Shown piece by piece: positions 33,937 to 42,439 of a DNA stretch of 64,000 nucleotides. The notes beneath the pieces are model-generated. The model saw nothing but the letters and a program-made list of their open reading frames with translations. It did not search any database and had not been told where the DNA came from. This DNA comes from UBA7236 sp964463165. GTDB lineage: Bacteria > Bacteroidota > Bacteroidia > Chitinophagales > BACL12. The stretch's first letter is position 1. Each line of letters starts with the position of its first letter. A program made the position numbers and the translations under genes. The stretch covers positions 62,001-126,000 of the forward strand of contig CAYXBK010000012.1 of the NCBI GenBank assembly GCA_964463165.1. Direction: 5' to 3'.

Positions 33937-35178
33937 ATGAATAAACTCACAACGCAGAAACACTCTGCCTTTAATCTAACAGTTTTTGTAGCAGCACTTG
34001 GTTATTTCGTAGATATCTACGATCTCCAGTTATTTAATCTGATTGGCAAGAAAAGCCTGGGTGCGGAAGGGCTCGGTCTTTCACCCGAATTGGTCAATCA
34101 TTATTTTGATGTTGTTTTATTCAACTGGCAAATGGCCGGCATGCTGATCGGCGGGATAATATGGGGGATACTCGGTGATTTAAAAGGAAGAAAATCCATT
34201 TTATTCGGAAGTATTCTTTTATACTCGCTTGCCAATATTGCGAATGGATTTGTAACAAACACCGATCAGTATATTGTTGTCCGGTTTATTGCGGGCTTAG
34301 GACTTGCCGGTGAATTGGGTGCCGCCATAACGCTTGTTGCGGAGATCATGACAAAAGAAAATCGCGGGTATGGGACAATGCTCATTGTTACGGTTGGCGC
34401 ACTCGGCGCAGTTGTCGCTTATTTTTTATCAAAAGAAGTGAGCTGGCAATGGAGTTATTTTATCGGCGGCGGTTTAGGTTTATTATTACTTGTGATGCGT
34501 ATGACAACCTTCGAATCAGGCATGTTTGACCAATTAAAAAAGCAGGAAGTATCGCGAGGGAATTTTTTGAGTCTTTTTACAAACCAAAAAAGATTCCTCA
34601 CATTTTTAAAATGTATTTTAATCGGCGTTCCGGTTTGGTATTGTATAGGTGTGCTGATGAAATTTTCAGTTTCATTTGCAGCAACTATTGGTGTTGACGG
34701 GCCTGTTGAAGTGCCAAAAGCAATTATGTTATCCTATATCGGATTATCAGTGGGCGATCTTGCCAGCGGATTTTTAAGTCAGATTTTTAAATCGAGAAAA
34801 AAAATTGTGATTGGTTATCTGATTACATCCATGATCATTACTCTTATTTATTTATTCAGCAAAGATATTTCCGTAAATTATTTCTACACGCTTTGCTTTT
34901 TTGTAGGGTGTGCAACTGGCTACTGGGCGCTGTTTGTAACTATTGCATCCGAGCAATTCGGCACAAATATCCGGGCAACCGTCACTACAACAGTTCCGAA
35001 TTTTGTAAGGGGATTTGTAATTCCTTTGACACTCGGATTTAATTTTCTGCAAGTTGGTGAAGGCGCTGTGAATGCAGCATTAATTATCGGCGCTGCAAGT
35101 TTTCTCCTTGCATTTATTTCCATCCTTACAGTAAAGGAAACATTTGCAAAGGATCTCAACTATATTGAAATGAGCTGA
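33937..35178 (+). CDS. MFS transporter
   Basis: A 413-residue major facilitator with 12 predicted helices. The first helix is FNLTVFVAALGYFVDIYDLQ; the cytoplasmic loop 2-3 motif is present as GDLKGRKSILFGS, and the related loop 8-9 has KSRKKIVIGY. The RFIAGLGLAGELGAAITLVAE helix 4 segment resembles the metabolite:H+ symporter branch (sugar-phosphate, aromatic acid or sialate transporters). Substrate unknown. It starts 26 bases after folA on the same strand, though a functional link with folate metabolism is not evident. Confidence 0.85.
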   Translation: MNKLTTQKHSAFNLTVFVAALGYFVDIYDLQLFNLIGKKSLGAEGLGLSPELVNHYFDVVLFNWQMAGMLIGGIIWGILGDLKGRKSILFGSILLYSLANIANGFVTNTDQYIVVRFIAGLGLAGELGAAITLVAEIMTKENRGYGTMLIVTVGALGAVVAYFLSKEVSWQWSYFIGGGLGLLLLVMRMTTFESGMFDQLKKQEVSRGNFLSLFTNQKRFLTFLKCILIGVPVWYCIGVLMKFSVSFAATIGVDGPVEVPKAIMLSYIGLSVGDLASGFLSQIFKSRKKIVIGYLITSMIITLIYLFSKDISVNYFYTLCFFVGCATGYWALFVTIASEQFGTNIRATVTTTVPNFVRGFVIPLTLGFNFLQVGEGAVNAALIIGAASFLLAFISILTVKETFAKDLNYIEMS

Positions 35179-35514
35179 CAGAATTTCCGTCAATGGAAAT
35201 CCCGCCATTAAGCTGCTTCCTGCATTTGTTAGTCTGTCTGCATCACATGTTTATCAGTGATTCCTGAAGTTTTATCTAAAATTATATTTGTATTGCGATT
35301 TCAAAATGCGGTTCAATCCGGTTATAAAAAAAATTTATGAAACAAATCACACAAATTATTGCCTGAGGTTGTAGTTCGCAGAATAGTGAATTAAGTCGCA
35401 TTTATTCCTCTGCTTTCCCTGGTTTCCATGATTGATCTTGGTGTCGGCCGGCTTGAATTCATCCCCGGATTCAATGCTGGCGACAACCCGGATTTTATCT
35501 TATTCGGAGTAAGT
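35179..35514. other. 336-base gene-free region between convergent genes
   Basis: Lies between the MFS transporter (+) and the response regulator (-). No strong hairpin terminator or repeat array is apparent. A 36-codon open frame (35428-35538, MIDLGVGRLEF...) crosses into the antisense of the response-regulator gene but has no supporting features; it could be a remnant or chance. Confidence 0.5.
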
Positions 35515-36261
35515 TTAATTCTGCTCGAGAATTTTTAATACAGAATCTTTTTTGCGTTGTGAAACCGGAATATGAACACCATTTTCCAAAACAAGTGTGC
35601 CGCCATCCGTTTTATCGAATAATTTTATTTTAGAAGGATTCACAAGAAATGAATGGTGCGTTCTGAGGAAGCCGAGTGGTTCCAGTAATGTTTCATATTC
35701 TTTTAGATTTTTGGAGACGAGAATGGAGCTGTTGTCTTCCAAAACAAATTTTGTATAAATACCTTCTGCCTCGCAGTATAAAATTTCTTCCGTTTTTACA
35801 AAATAGGTTTTATTGATATCTTTTAAAACGATTTTCCCGGGCTGCCCCGACCGCTGATTTAATTGCGAGATGAGCAATTCCATTTGTTTATGCTGGTCGT
35901 TGCGACGGTTCACAATTGCCTTTGCAACACTGTTTTTCAGATCTTCGCCTGATATGGGTTTGAGCAAATAATCAACTGCATTTGTTTTAAATGCTTTTAA
36001 AGCATATTCCGAATAGGCGGTAGTGAAAATAATTGCAAAATCATCGGCATCTATTTTTTCGAGAATATGAAATCCAAGCCCGTCTGAAAGTTGTATATCC
36101 AGGAATAGCAGATCGGGCGCAACTGCGTTGATCAGTTCAATTGCTTTTGCAACACTGTCGGCTTCTCCAACCAGTTCAATTTCCGGGCAATTGAATGCGA
36201 GCTCCTGTTTCAGTGCCGAGCGGGCTTTTGATTCATCGTCGATAATTATTGCTTTCAGCAT
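35515..36261 (-). CDS. LytTR-type response regulator
   Basis: A 248-residue response regulator of the LytR/AlgR class. Receiver domain at 1-120 with the acidic pair D9-D10 in AIIIDDE, phospho-acceptor D55 in LLFLDIQLSDG and conserved Lys in DYLLKPIS; C-terminal LytTR DNA-binding domain at about 140-245 (KTEEILYCEAEGIYTKF and THHSFLVNPSKI). The start chosen is ATG 36261, twenty bases after the kinase stop; an upstream in-frame start at 36288 would overlap the kinase gene. Pairs with the kinase directly upstream on the same strand, so the two form a two-component system. Target genes unknown. Confidence 0.92.
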   Translation of the reverse strand: MLKAIIIDDESKARSALKQELAFNCPEIELVGEADSVAKAIELINAVAPDLLFLDIQLSDGLGFHILEKIDADDFAIIFTTAYSEYALKAFKTNAVDYLLKPISGEDLKNSVAKAIVNRRNDQHKQMELLISQLNQRSGQPGKIVLKDINKTYFVKTEEILYCEAEGIYTKFVLEDNSSILVSKNLKEYETLLEPLGFLRTHHSFLVNPSKIKLFDKTDGGTLVLENGVHIPVSQRKKDSVLKILEQN

Positions 36262-36281
36262 ATTTTTGAATGAGATCGAAA

Positions 36282-39176
36282 TTACCAAATTTTTGAATAC
36301 GGCATGGAGATGATCACTCTTGTTCCTGCCGAATTATTTTCTGCATCAAACAAATCAATAATTTGAATTTTGAACAGATCAGCCTGATCTTTTTTGTTCA
36401 ATGCTTTCATATATTCTGTAATAATCGCCGTAGCTTTTGATTTATGCTCCAGGTTTATTGATTTTTCAGATGCTGCCGTTCGCCCGATGCCATTGTCTGT
36501 GATTTCACATATAAGCATATCGCCTTCTTTTTTGAAGAATATATGGATATATCCCATTTCGGCTTTTGGTGAAATGCCGTGAATCAAAGCATTTTCAATG
36601 AAGGGTTGCAGCAACATGGAAGGAATATTGGTTTCTTCCGGATTAATTTCGTTCGAAACATTAATTGAATACAAGAATTTATTTTCGTACCGCATGCCGG
36701 CAAGTTCAAGATATAATTTAACAGATTCAATTTCTGCATCAAGTGAAACAGCGTGTTTTGAATTTTCGAGTATTGTGCGCAGTAATTTTGAAAATTTTGA
36801 GATATAGTCATTCGCTTTCTTCACATCATTTTCTGCATAATATCCCTTTATGGTATTCAGTGCATTGAAAATAAAATGCGGATTCATTTGTTGCCTGAAC
36901 GCCTGTTGCTCCAGTTCAGATAATTTTTTTTCAATTGCCACATTTTCCATCTCCAGCCGGATGGTTTTATTTTCCTGTTCATATTTTTTTCGGACAATGC
37001 GCAGACGCATGCGCCAAACTATTCCAATAAGCAGGGAAATCAATCCGAGTGTCAATAAACGGAACCAAAGCCGGCGCCAGAAGGGCGGTAAAATTTCGAA
37101 AGTGATGGATTGTGTATCACTCACGATGCCCGCTTTATTGATCGCCCGGATTTCAAAAGTATAGGTACCGGGAGAAAGTGATTTATAATGAATTGTTCTT
37201 TCTTTTGTAAGCTGCCATTCGGAGTCGTATCCTTTTAGAAAATATTCATAATTTATTTGTGATCTGCTGAGATAAGAAATTCCGGAATAAGAAATCGTTA
37301 CATCGTTTTCATCATAATTGAATTTTTTCTCTTCTGCACCCAGAATTGAAATTTCGTTGATCAGGATATCGGTGAATGATAAAATGGGTTTTACCTCAAA
37401 ATTTGAAGTACTGTTGCGGTTAAAATAAATCAAACCCGATTCCGTGGAAAGGTAAACACGGTTGCCGACCATATCAATATCGCCGATACGGCCTGTTTCG
37501 ATTTTCAGTATATCGGTCATATTGCGGATATGAAATCCGTTCTGATCATAATTTATTTTCACCAGCTCATTTCCGAATGCAGCCCAAAGAAAATTTTGTT
37601 CATCGGCATACAGTGCATTGCATTCGCTGTTCGGAACATTTGCATTTTTATCAAAAATTGAAAAAAGCACATCATCTTTAATTACGAGCATGCCGTTTAA
37701 TGTCGCAACAAAAACGAAATTATGTACCGGGTCGAATGCGATATCCCGCACCGGGTAATTGAAGATCGGGTCTTTTTCACCAAATGCAAGTACTGCATCA
37801 CGGTATTGAAATAAACCCTTTGAAGTTCCCAGCCAGACAGTGCCATTCTTTTCCTGCCTGATCACATTTGTTCTCGCATTAATTAATTCAAAATCTTTTC
37901 TTTTATATGCAAGATTGTTGATGATTTCCTCCAGGTGCATTTCGAATAAATCTTTCCGTAGTAAAATTGTATTATCTTGTCCCAGTAGAAAATTTCCATT
38001 TGCCTGTAAGAGCAAATCGTTACCATAAATATTTAATGCCCGCTGTTTTTTCCCATTTATCTGCAGAAGACTGCTTTTTGAAATGATATATGTGTCATCC
38101 CCAAAATGCCGGATATTGGTAATATTCAATGTAGTTCCCGCAGGAAGGCGGTATTTTTCAATTGTTCCGTCAGGATGAATCAGCGCATAATAATCTTCCG
38201 ACATGCCTACCCATAAATTGCCGAGACTATCCTTTTCAATGCATGTGATATGGTCTTCAGGAAGTCCGTTTTTATGCGCATAATAATTCACGTCCAGCGA
38301 AGGGATAAGAAATACACCCGCTTCAAGAGTGGACACCCAGACATTTTCTTCAAAATCAAATTCGACGGAAGAAACAGAAAGATTATTAAGTATATGTCGC
38401 AAAGGTTGTGATCCATCGCGGTACCAGATAAATAAACCATTGCGTGTTCCGACAAAAATCTCGTTTTCATTTTTAATCCGGAGAAAAATAATTTCCTTGC
38501 TTTCATCCGGCAACTGAAGAACTTTATTGTAGACGGAATCATTTTGTACTTCATAGACTTCCCTGTTGGTTCCAAATAGTACGGCATCCTGCCAGGTATC
38601 TCCACGCACAGGTTTATAACTTGTATACAGTTTTTTGGTTACAAAATGAACCTGCCCGTTTTGATACCACATGAAATTATCCTGCCCCTTGAACATTAAT
38701 TTAGTTACTTCATCTGTACTGCTGATTTTATAATACACAAATTCTCTTGAACTGATATATAAATTCCCTGCATCATCTTCACATTCCGAAAGAATCATTT
38801 TGTTGAATTTCAGTTTTGCCAGCATTGCATTGTTCGATGCATTATATATTTTTCCGTCTAAATAGAACGAAGGATTTCCATTTACAGATTGAAACCAGAG
38901 GCGGCCTTTTTTATCTTCATAAATCCGCAGGATTTCATTATCACCTAATCCGTCGGCGCTTGTATATTGATGGAAATTATAACCATCGTACTGATAAACT
39001 CCTGAGCTGGTGGCGATCCAGATAATTTCATGGCGGTCTTTCAGAACAAAATAAATTGTGGAGGGCAAATTTGAACCTACCGGTGCGAATTGAATGGCCA
39101 CAGGTTCCTGCGCAGAGGAGGTAACGGAGAAAAAAATACTAAACAGGAAAAAAAGCAGCGGCCGTATCACATTCAA
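36282..39176 (-). CDS. Propeller-type sensor histidine kinase (Reg_prop, Y_Y_Y, LytS-like kinase)
   Basis: A 964-residue sensor. Signal peptide at 1-22; about 600 residues of two-component-regulator propeller repeats (motifs such as DRHEIIWIATSSGVYQYDGY and EDKKGRLWFQS); a Y_Y_Y immunoglobulin-like domain near 620-690 (ISYLSRSQINYEYFLKGYD...LSPGTYTFEIRA); one membrane helix near 715-735; then a short coiled coil and a LytS-type His_kinase domain with H767 in QMNPHFIFNALN and the nucleotide motif DNGIGR. This is the periplasmic-propeller plus LytS kinase architecture typical of Bacteroidota; the ligand is unknown. GATATTTG lies next to the ATG, one mismatch from a -7 box. Confidence 0.92.
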   Translation of the reverse strand: MNVIRPLLFFLFSIFFSVTSSAQEPVAIQFAPVGSNLPSTIYFVLKDRHEIIWIATSSGVYQYDGYNFHQYTSADGLGDNEILRIYEDKKGRLWFQSVNGNPSFYLDGKIYNASNNAMLAKLKFNKMILSECEDDAGNLYISSREFVYYKISSTDEVTKLMFKGQDNFMWYQNGQVHFVTKKLYTSYKPVRGDTWQDAVLFGTNREVYEVQNDSVYNKVLQLPDESKEIIFLRIKNENEIFVGTRNGLFIWYRDGSQPLRHILNNLSVSSVEFDFEENVWVSTLEAGVFLIPSLDVNYYAHKNGLPEDHITCIEKDSLGNLWVGMSEDYYALIHPDGTIEKYRLPAGTTLNITNIRHFGDDTYIISKSSLLQINGKKQRALNIYGNDLLLQANGNFLLGQDNTILLRKDLFEMHLEEIINNLAYKRKDFELINARTNVIRQEKNGTVWLGTSKGLFQYRDAVLAFGEKDPIFNYPVRDIAFDPVHNFVFVATLNGMLVIKDDVLFSIFDKNANVPNSECNALYADEQNFLWAAFGNELVKINYDQNGFHIRNMTDILKIETGRIGDIDMVGNRVYLSTESGLIYFNRNSTSNFEVKPILSFTDILINEISILGAEEKKFNYDENDVTISYSGISYLSRSQINYEYFLKGYDSEWQLTKERTIHYKSLSPGTYTFEIRAINKAGIVSDTQSITFEILPPFWRRLWFRLLTLGLISLLIGIVWRMRLRIVRKKYEQENKTIRLEMENVAIEKKLSELEQQAFRQQMNPHFIFNALNTIKGYYAENDVKKANDYISKFSKLLRTILENSKHAVSLDAEIESVKLYLELAGMRYENKFLYSINVSNEINPEETNIPSMLLQPFIENALIHGISPKAEMGYIHIFFKKEGDMLICEITDNGIGRTAASEKSINLEHKSKATAIITEYMKALNKKDQADLFKIQIIDLFDAENNSAGTRVIISMPYSKIW

Positions 39177-39325
39177 ATATCAAAAAAATATGGAACCTGT
39201 GAAAGGTACATTAATAATTGCAATCAGGTTTTTAATATCTGAAATTTGCAGCATCTGAATATTTTTCAATTCTTCCGGGAAGTGCATGATGTAAAATACA
39301 AGATTCGAATTCAAAATAATACCTA

Positions 39326-39892
39326 TCACTTTGAATTAATAAATGACTTCCGCTTGTTATTTATTTCTTTCGCCTGGAGTAAATGTCGTTCTTCATGCGT
39401 TGTGATAATATCGAATGCTTTTTCAAGACGATAAACGATTATCCTGTTGGCAGGAGAGGAGATGACTGTGTTTTTTGCAAGGAGATCATCGCAGGATCGA
39501 ATTAATGCAATTAACTCCTGCTGATGTTTTTCAAAATCCTGCAAAATATTTTCCGGTATTTCACTTTGTGCGGGTTCCCAAATGGGAAATGTTTTGGTTT
39601 TTCTTTTTTGTTGGGGTTCAACGCCTTTTAAGACAAAGTTTCCGAAAAAATTTACCAGAAAAGGAAACCGGGCCATAAATGGTTTTTCATACTTTCCTGT
39701 ATGTAACTGATCAATGATGGGGAAATATGTTGTATTGATGGTAATTAAATGGTGTAGTATCTGGCCAACACTCCATACCTTCGGTGCAGGCTTCCAGTTT
39801 AATTCTGCAATTTGTAAAGCACCGCATTCCGATTTGAAATCCTGCGTGATCCTTTTGAGTTGATTTTCCCAAACCTGTATTTTCGGATGCAT
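39326..39892 (-). CDS. DinB-like metal-dependent protein
   Basis: A 188-residue protein of the DinB/YfiT four-helix fold. It shows WKPAPKVWSVGQILHHLITIN (the usual W-S-x-x-x-x-x-x-H-L segment with the first His) and ITTHEERHLLQAKEI (the last two His), which fits a three-histidine metal site. Family members are putative thiol-dependent transferases or hydrolases; this one has no assigned substrate. Stands between the sensor kinase and the S41 protease on the same strand. Confidence 0.78.
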   Translation of the reverse strand: MHPKIQVWENQLKRITQDFKSECGALQIAELNWKPAPKVWSVGQILHHLITINTTYFPIIDQLHTGKYEKPFMARFPFLVNFFGNFVLKGVEPQQKRKTKTFPIWEPAQSEIPENILQDFEKHQQELIALIRSCDDLLAKNTVISSPANRIIVYRLEKAFDIITTHEERHLLQAKEINNKRKSFINSK

Positions 39893-39921
39893 TTAATTTT
39901 TTATTGGTGTGCCGAATTACA

Positions 39922-41859
39922 TTATTTATCGTGCATGATAATGATTTCACGGTTAATTGATCTTCCGTCTTTGAACTGCACCGAAACAAAATAAATTCCT
40001 GCCGGAATATCACCCACCGGAATTGCAATTGCGTTTGAATTATATGTTCCGGTAAAAAACAGTTCACCTGTAATTCCAATGAGTTTTATTTCTGCAGATA
40101 CCGCTTCCTGCTGATCGAATACAATTTGAACCACATGCGAAGCGGGGTTCGGATACACTTCCAGTGTTTCCTTTTTAATTTCATTTTTTGTTGCGGTAAT
40201 ACAATCCAAAGCGGCAAGCAATACTTCATCTACTCCGTTTCTGAGCCCTTCGATAGTCGGTGTAACAATTGAATCGATCCGGATTCCGATTCTTTGTGTT
40301 TGTGAACTGTCGGGATACAACACTTCCAATGTGGTGAAATTAGTTACAGTTGAATCCGGTAACCTGATCGTTGAAATATTACCATCTGCTCCTGCAGTTT
40401 GACTGCCGATGACTTTATGGTTTTCAAAGGATTGTAATTTCATGATCGTGTATTCTGCCTGACTTTGTGTTTGTTCATTGCAGAGCATATAAATTTTACC
40501 TGTATATGGTTCAGGGTTTCCGCTTAATCCGCTAAATTCTTCATACGGATAACTTGACCATGCACCGGGATAAAAAAGATCGGGAATATTCAAAAGGGCA
40601 GATTGAAAACTTCCGTCAATAATTCTGTTTGTTAATGCCCAGGCAGTACTCAAAGGATAATTTCGCAGATCAAAAATAATTGCGGGTGCATCTTCAAATT
40701 CATTGAGCATACCGTTTATATGCCCGACGGTAAGTTTTTCCATATTTACATATCCGTAACCGCAGTCGGTTAAAAAATATTCGTCGTATGCATATGTTGG
40801 ATATGCATGATCAAATACATCAGTCGCAGTTGTATTTCGGACAACGGTTGTTGTAAAATTTCCGGTTTCATTTTCTGCATCAATTACCATATTAGAATTT
40901 AATGCACCGACCAGCATGCTTAAATAAACATCCCTGTAAAATGAAGCATCGTTGCAATATGGTCTGAAAACCCGCAGACTGTCTGTTAATTCATCAATTG
41001 TATAGCCGTTAATTGCATGAATTATATCACCGGGTTTTAATTCTTCTCCATCCAGCCACGATACGGTAACCACTGCCTGGTCTTCCACTCGTTTGAAAAT
41101 AAATTTCGGATAGGACAGGCCGCCGAAAAACAAATTCGCAAAATCCAAATCAGAAAAAGTAACATGTACATCATTTGTTTTTGCTGTTTGTTTGCGCAAT
41201 GCTTTCAGCCACGATAATTCATCCGTTGCATTGATACATTCATGAATGCCCGTTTCCAGTGAAACGGACCATGGAATATCCATCAGGTTTTTATAAGCGT
41301 GAAAATAATTGATGATATTCCAATACCGGAATAAAATCAGCAGGCGATATTCTTCAGATGGAAATCCGGCCGATGGGATATCATTATTTTCATTTGTAAA
41401 AACAAGCCATCCAATATCTTCCGGATCAGTATAATCATTTAATTTAAAATAGCAATTTAATTCGGGCCTGTATCTTGAACGGATCGTATCAAGCGCAGAT
41501 TTTAATTGTCCGTCGAAAACCGGATCAGCTGTCCAGAAGAAATCAATATTATGTAACCATTGCGATGCAGGTTCGGCAGGCGGGGTTACCGGAATTTCCA
41601 TTTCCCCTGCTGCATCCAGCATTGCATTTAATTCGGCATTAAATGCGGCATCATCGGGTGCATTTTTAATATTTGCCACGTGGGCAACCAATACACTGTC
41701 CCAATTTACGGTGCAATCATTTACATTGCTGTGAAAATATTTTACATAGCCCCACACCTGACAGGTTTTTGCAAGCATGGTAGTTGAGCTGTAAGTTGCC
41801 TGAGCGTGCGATAAGCTATAAAAAAACAGGCCGGTAAACAGAAGGGTAATTTTGCGCAT
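39922..41859 (-). CDS. Secreted S41 family peptidase with T9SS sorting domain
   Basis: A 645-residue protein from ATG 41859 (a TTG six bases upstream is also possible). Signal peptide ends near HAQA; the N-terminal helical domain is of the kind found in tail-specific proteases (TMLAKTCQVWGYVKYFH); a PDZ-like stretch (DGEELKPGDIIHAINGYTID) precedes the S41 core (GYGYVNMEKL, APAIIFDLRNYP, MLCNEQTQSQAEYTIM with the expected serine). The last 80 residues are a type A T9SS sorting domain (VYPNPASHVVQIVF ... PAGIYFVSVQF). It should act as a secreted serine protease on or outside the cell surface. Confidence 0.87.
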   Translation of the reverse strand: MRKITLLFTGLFFYSLSHAQATYSSTTMLAKTCQVWGYVKYFHSNVNDCTVNWDSVLVAHVANIKNAPDDAAFNAELNAMLDAAGEMEIPVTPPAEPASQWLHNIDFFWTADPVFDGQLKSALDTIRSRYRPELNCYFKLNDYTDPEDIGWLVFTNENNDIPSAGFPSEEYRLLILFRYWNIINYFHAYKNLMDIPWSVSLETGIHECINATDELSWLKALRKQTAKTNDVHVTFSDLDFANLFFGGLSYPKFIFKRVEDQAVVTVSWLDGEELKPGDIIHAINGYTIDELTDSLRVFRPYCNDASFYRDVYLSMLVGALNSNMVIDAENETGNFTTTVVRNTTATDVFDHAYPTYAYDEYFLTDCGYGYVNMEKLTVGHINGMLNEFEDAPAIIFDLRNYPLSTAWALTNRIIDGSFQSALLNIPDLFYPGAWSSYPYEEFSGLSGNPEPYTGKIYMLCNEQTQSQAEYTIMKLQSFENHKVIGSQTAGADGNISTIRLPDSTVTNFTTLEVLYPDSSQTQRIGIRIDSIVTPTIEGLRNGVDEVLLAALDCITATKNEIKKETLEVYPNPASHVVQIVFDQQEAVSAEIKLIGITGELFFTGTYNSNAIAIPVGDIPAGIYFVSVQFKDGRSINREIIIMHDK

Positions 41860-41967
41860 GATCAATTGGATATGATGACGAATTTAGAAAAAAAATCAGA
41901 TAACGGAAAAATGAAAAACTGATTTAATTCGCTCGCCGGGATTCAAGCGCAATTCAAATAGCAAGGT

Positions 41968-42375
41968 TTATTTCGCCCGCATTTTATTATTCTTTGCATC
42001 ATGCGTTAATTCCGCCAACCCCAATTCTTCCATCAAGGGCGGAATATACATGCCGAATCTGCCACGCAATCCTTTTTTTAATCCATACCAGCCTTTTACC
42101 GGATTTTTTTCTGAACGGCCCCATGCTTCAACGGTTCCTTCTTTTGCCGGTTTTTGTTCATCGGCTACACCAAGTTCCATCCAGTCGCCGTGCTTTTTTA
42201 ACATCGCATGCAAATCATTCAAACATCTTGCATCATAATGCAAAATTGTTTTGCCCACCACACAGACTATAATTTCTTTTCCGTCTTTTTCATCTTTATA
42301 CATTTCGTATTCGGATGTACCCGGAGGTGTTTTTAATTTCCAGGGGGATTCTTTGGTGCCTTTTTCTTTTGACAT
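41968..42375 (-). CDS. Conserved hypothetical protein (DUF6855-like)
   Basis: A 135-residue soluble protein with strongly patterned sequence: GTKESPWKLKTPPGTSEYEMYKDE at the start, then VGKTILHYDARCLNDLHAML, HGDWMELGVADEQKPAKEGTVE and a C-terminal YGLKKGLRGRFGMYIPPLMEELGL. I recognise it as a widespread small family of unknown function, which I believe carries the label DUF6855; that label is from memory. No catalytic motif is obvious. On the same strand and downstream of proS; the gap holds heptamer words and an 18-base palindrome. Confidence 0.7.
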   Translation of the reverse strand: MSKEKGTKESPWKLKTPPGTSEYEMYKDEKDGKEIIVCVVGKTILHYDARCLNDLHAMLKKHGDWMELGVADEQKPAKEGTVEAWGRSEKNPVKGWYGLKKGLRGRFGMYIPPLMEELGLAELTHDAKNNKMRAK

Positions 42376-42379
42376 GGTA

Positions 42380-42439
42380 TTTAATTTTCAATTCGCTCCC
42401 GATAGCTATCGGGATAACTCAATTCGCAATTCGGAATTT
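42380..42439 (-). repeat. Heptamer words and an 18-base palindrome behind proS
   Basis: Minus strand from the base after the proS TAA: AAATTCC, GAATTGC, GAATTGA, then GTTA, the perfect palindrome TCCCGATAGCTATCGGGA (42414-42397) and GCGAATTGA, AAATTAA. The heptamer phase of the first three units starts at the stop codon, as in the other arrays. The palindrome sequence is one I recall as abundant in Bacteroidota genomes. Confidence 0.75.

Noticed and set aside
35428..35538. A 36-codon open frame (MIDLGVGRLEF...) in the MFS-response regulator gap
   Set aside because: Its last part is antisense to the response-regulator gene, there is no promoter or coupling, and I cannot see a recognised domain. 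Could be a decayed remnant but is not supported.
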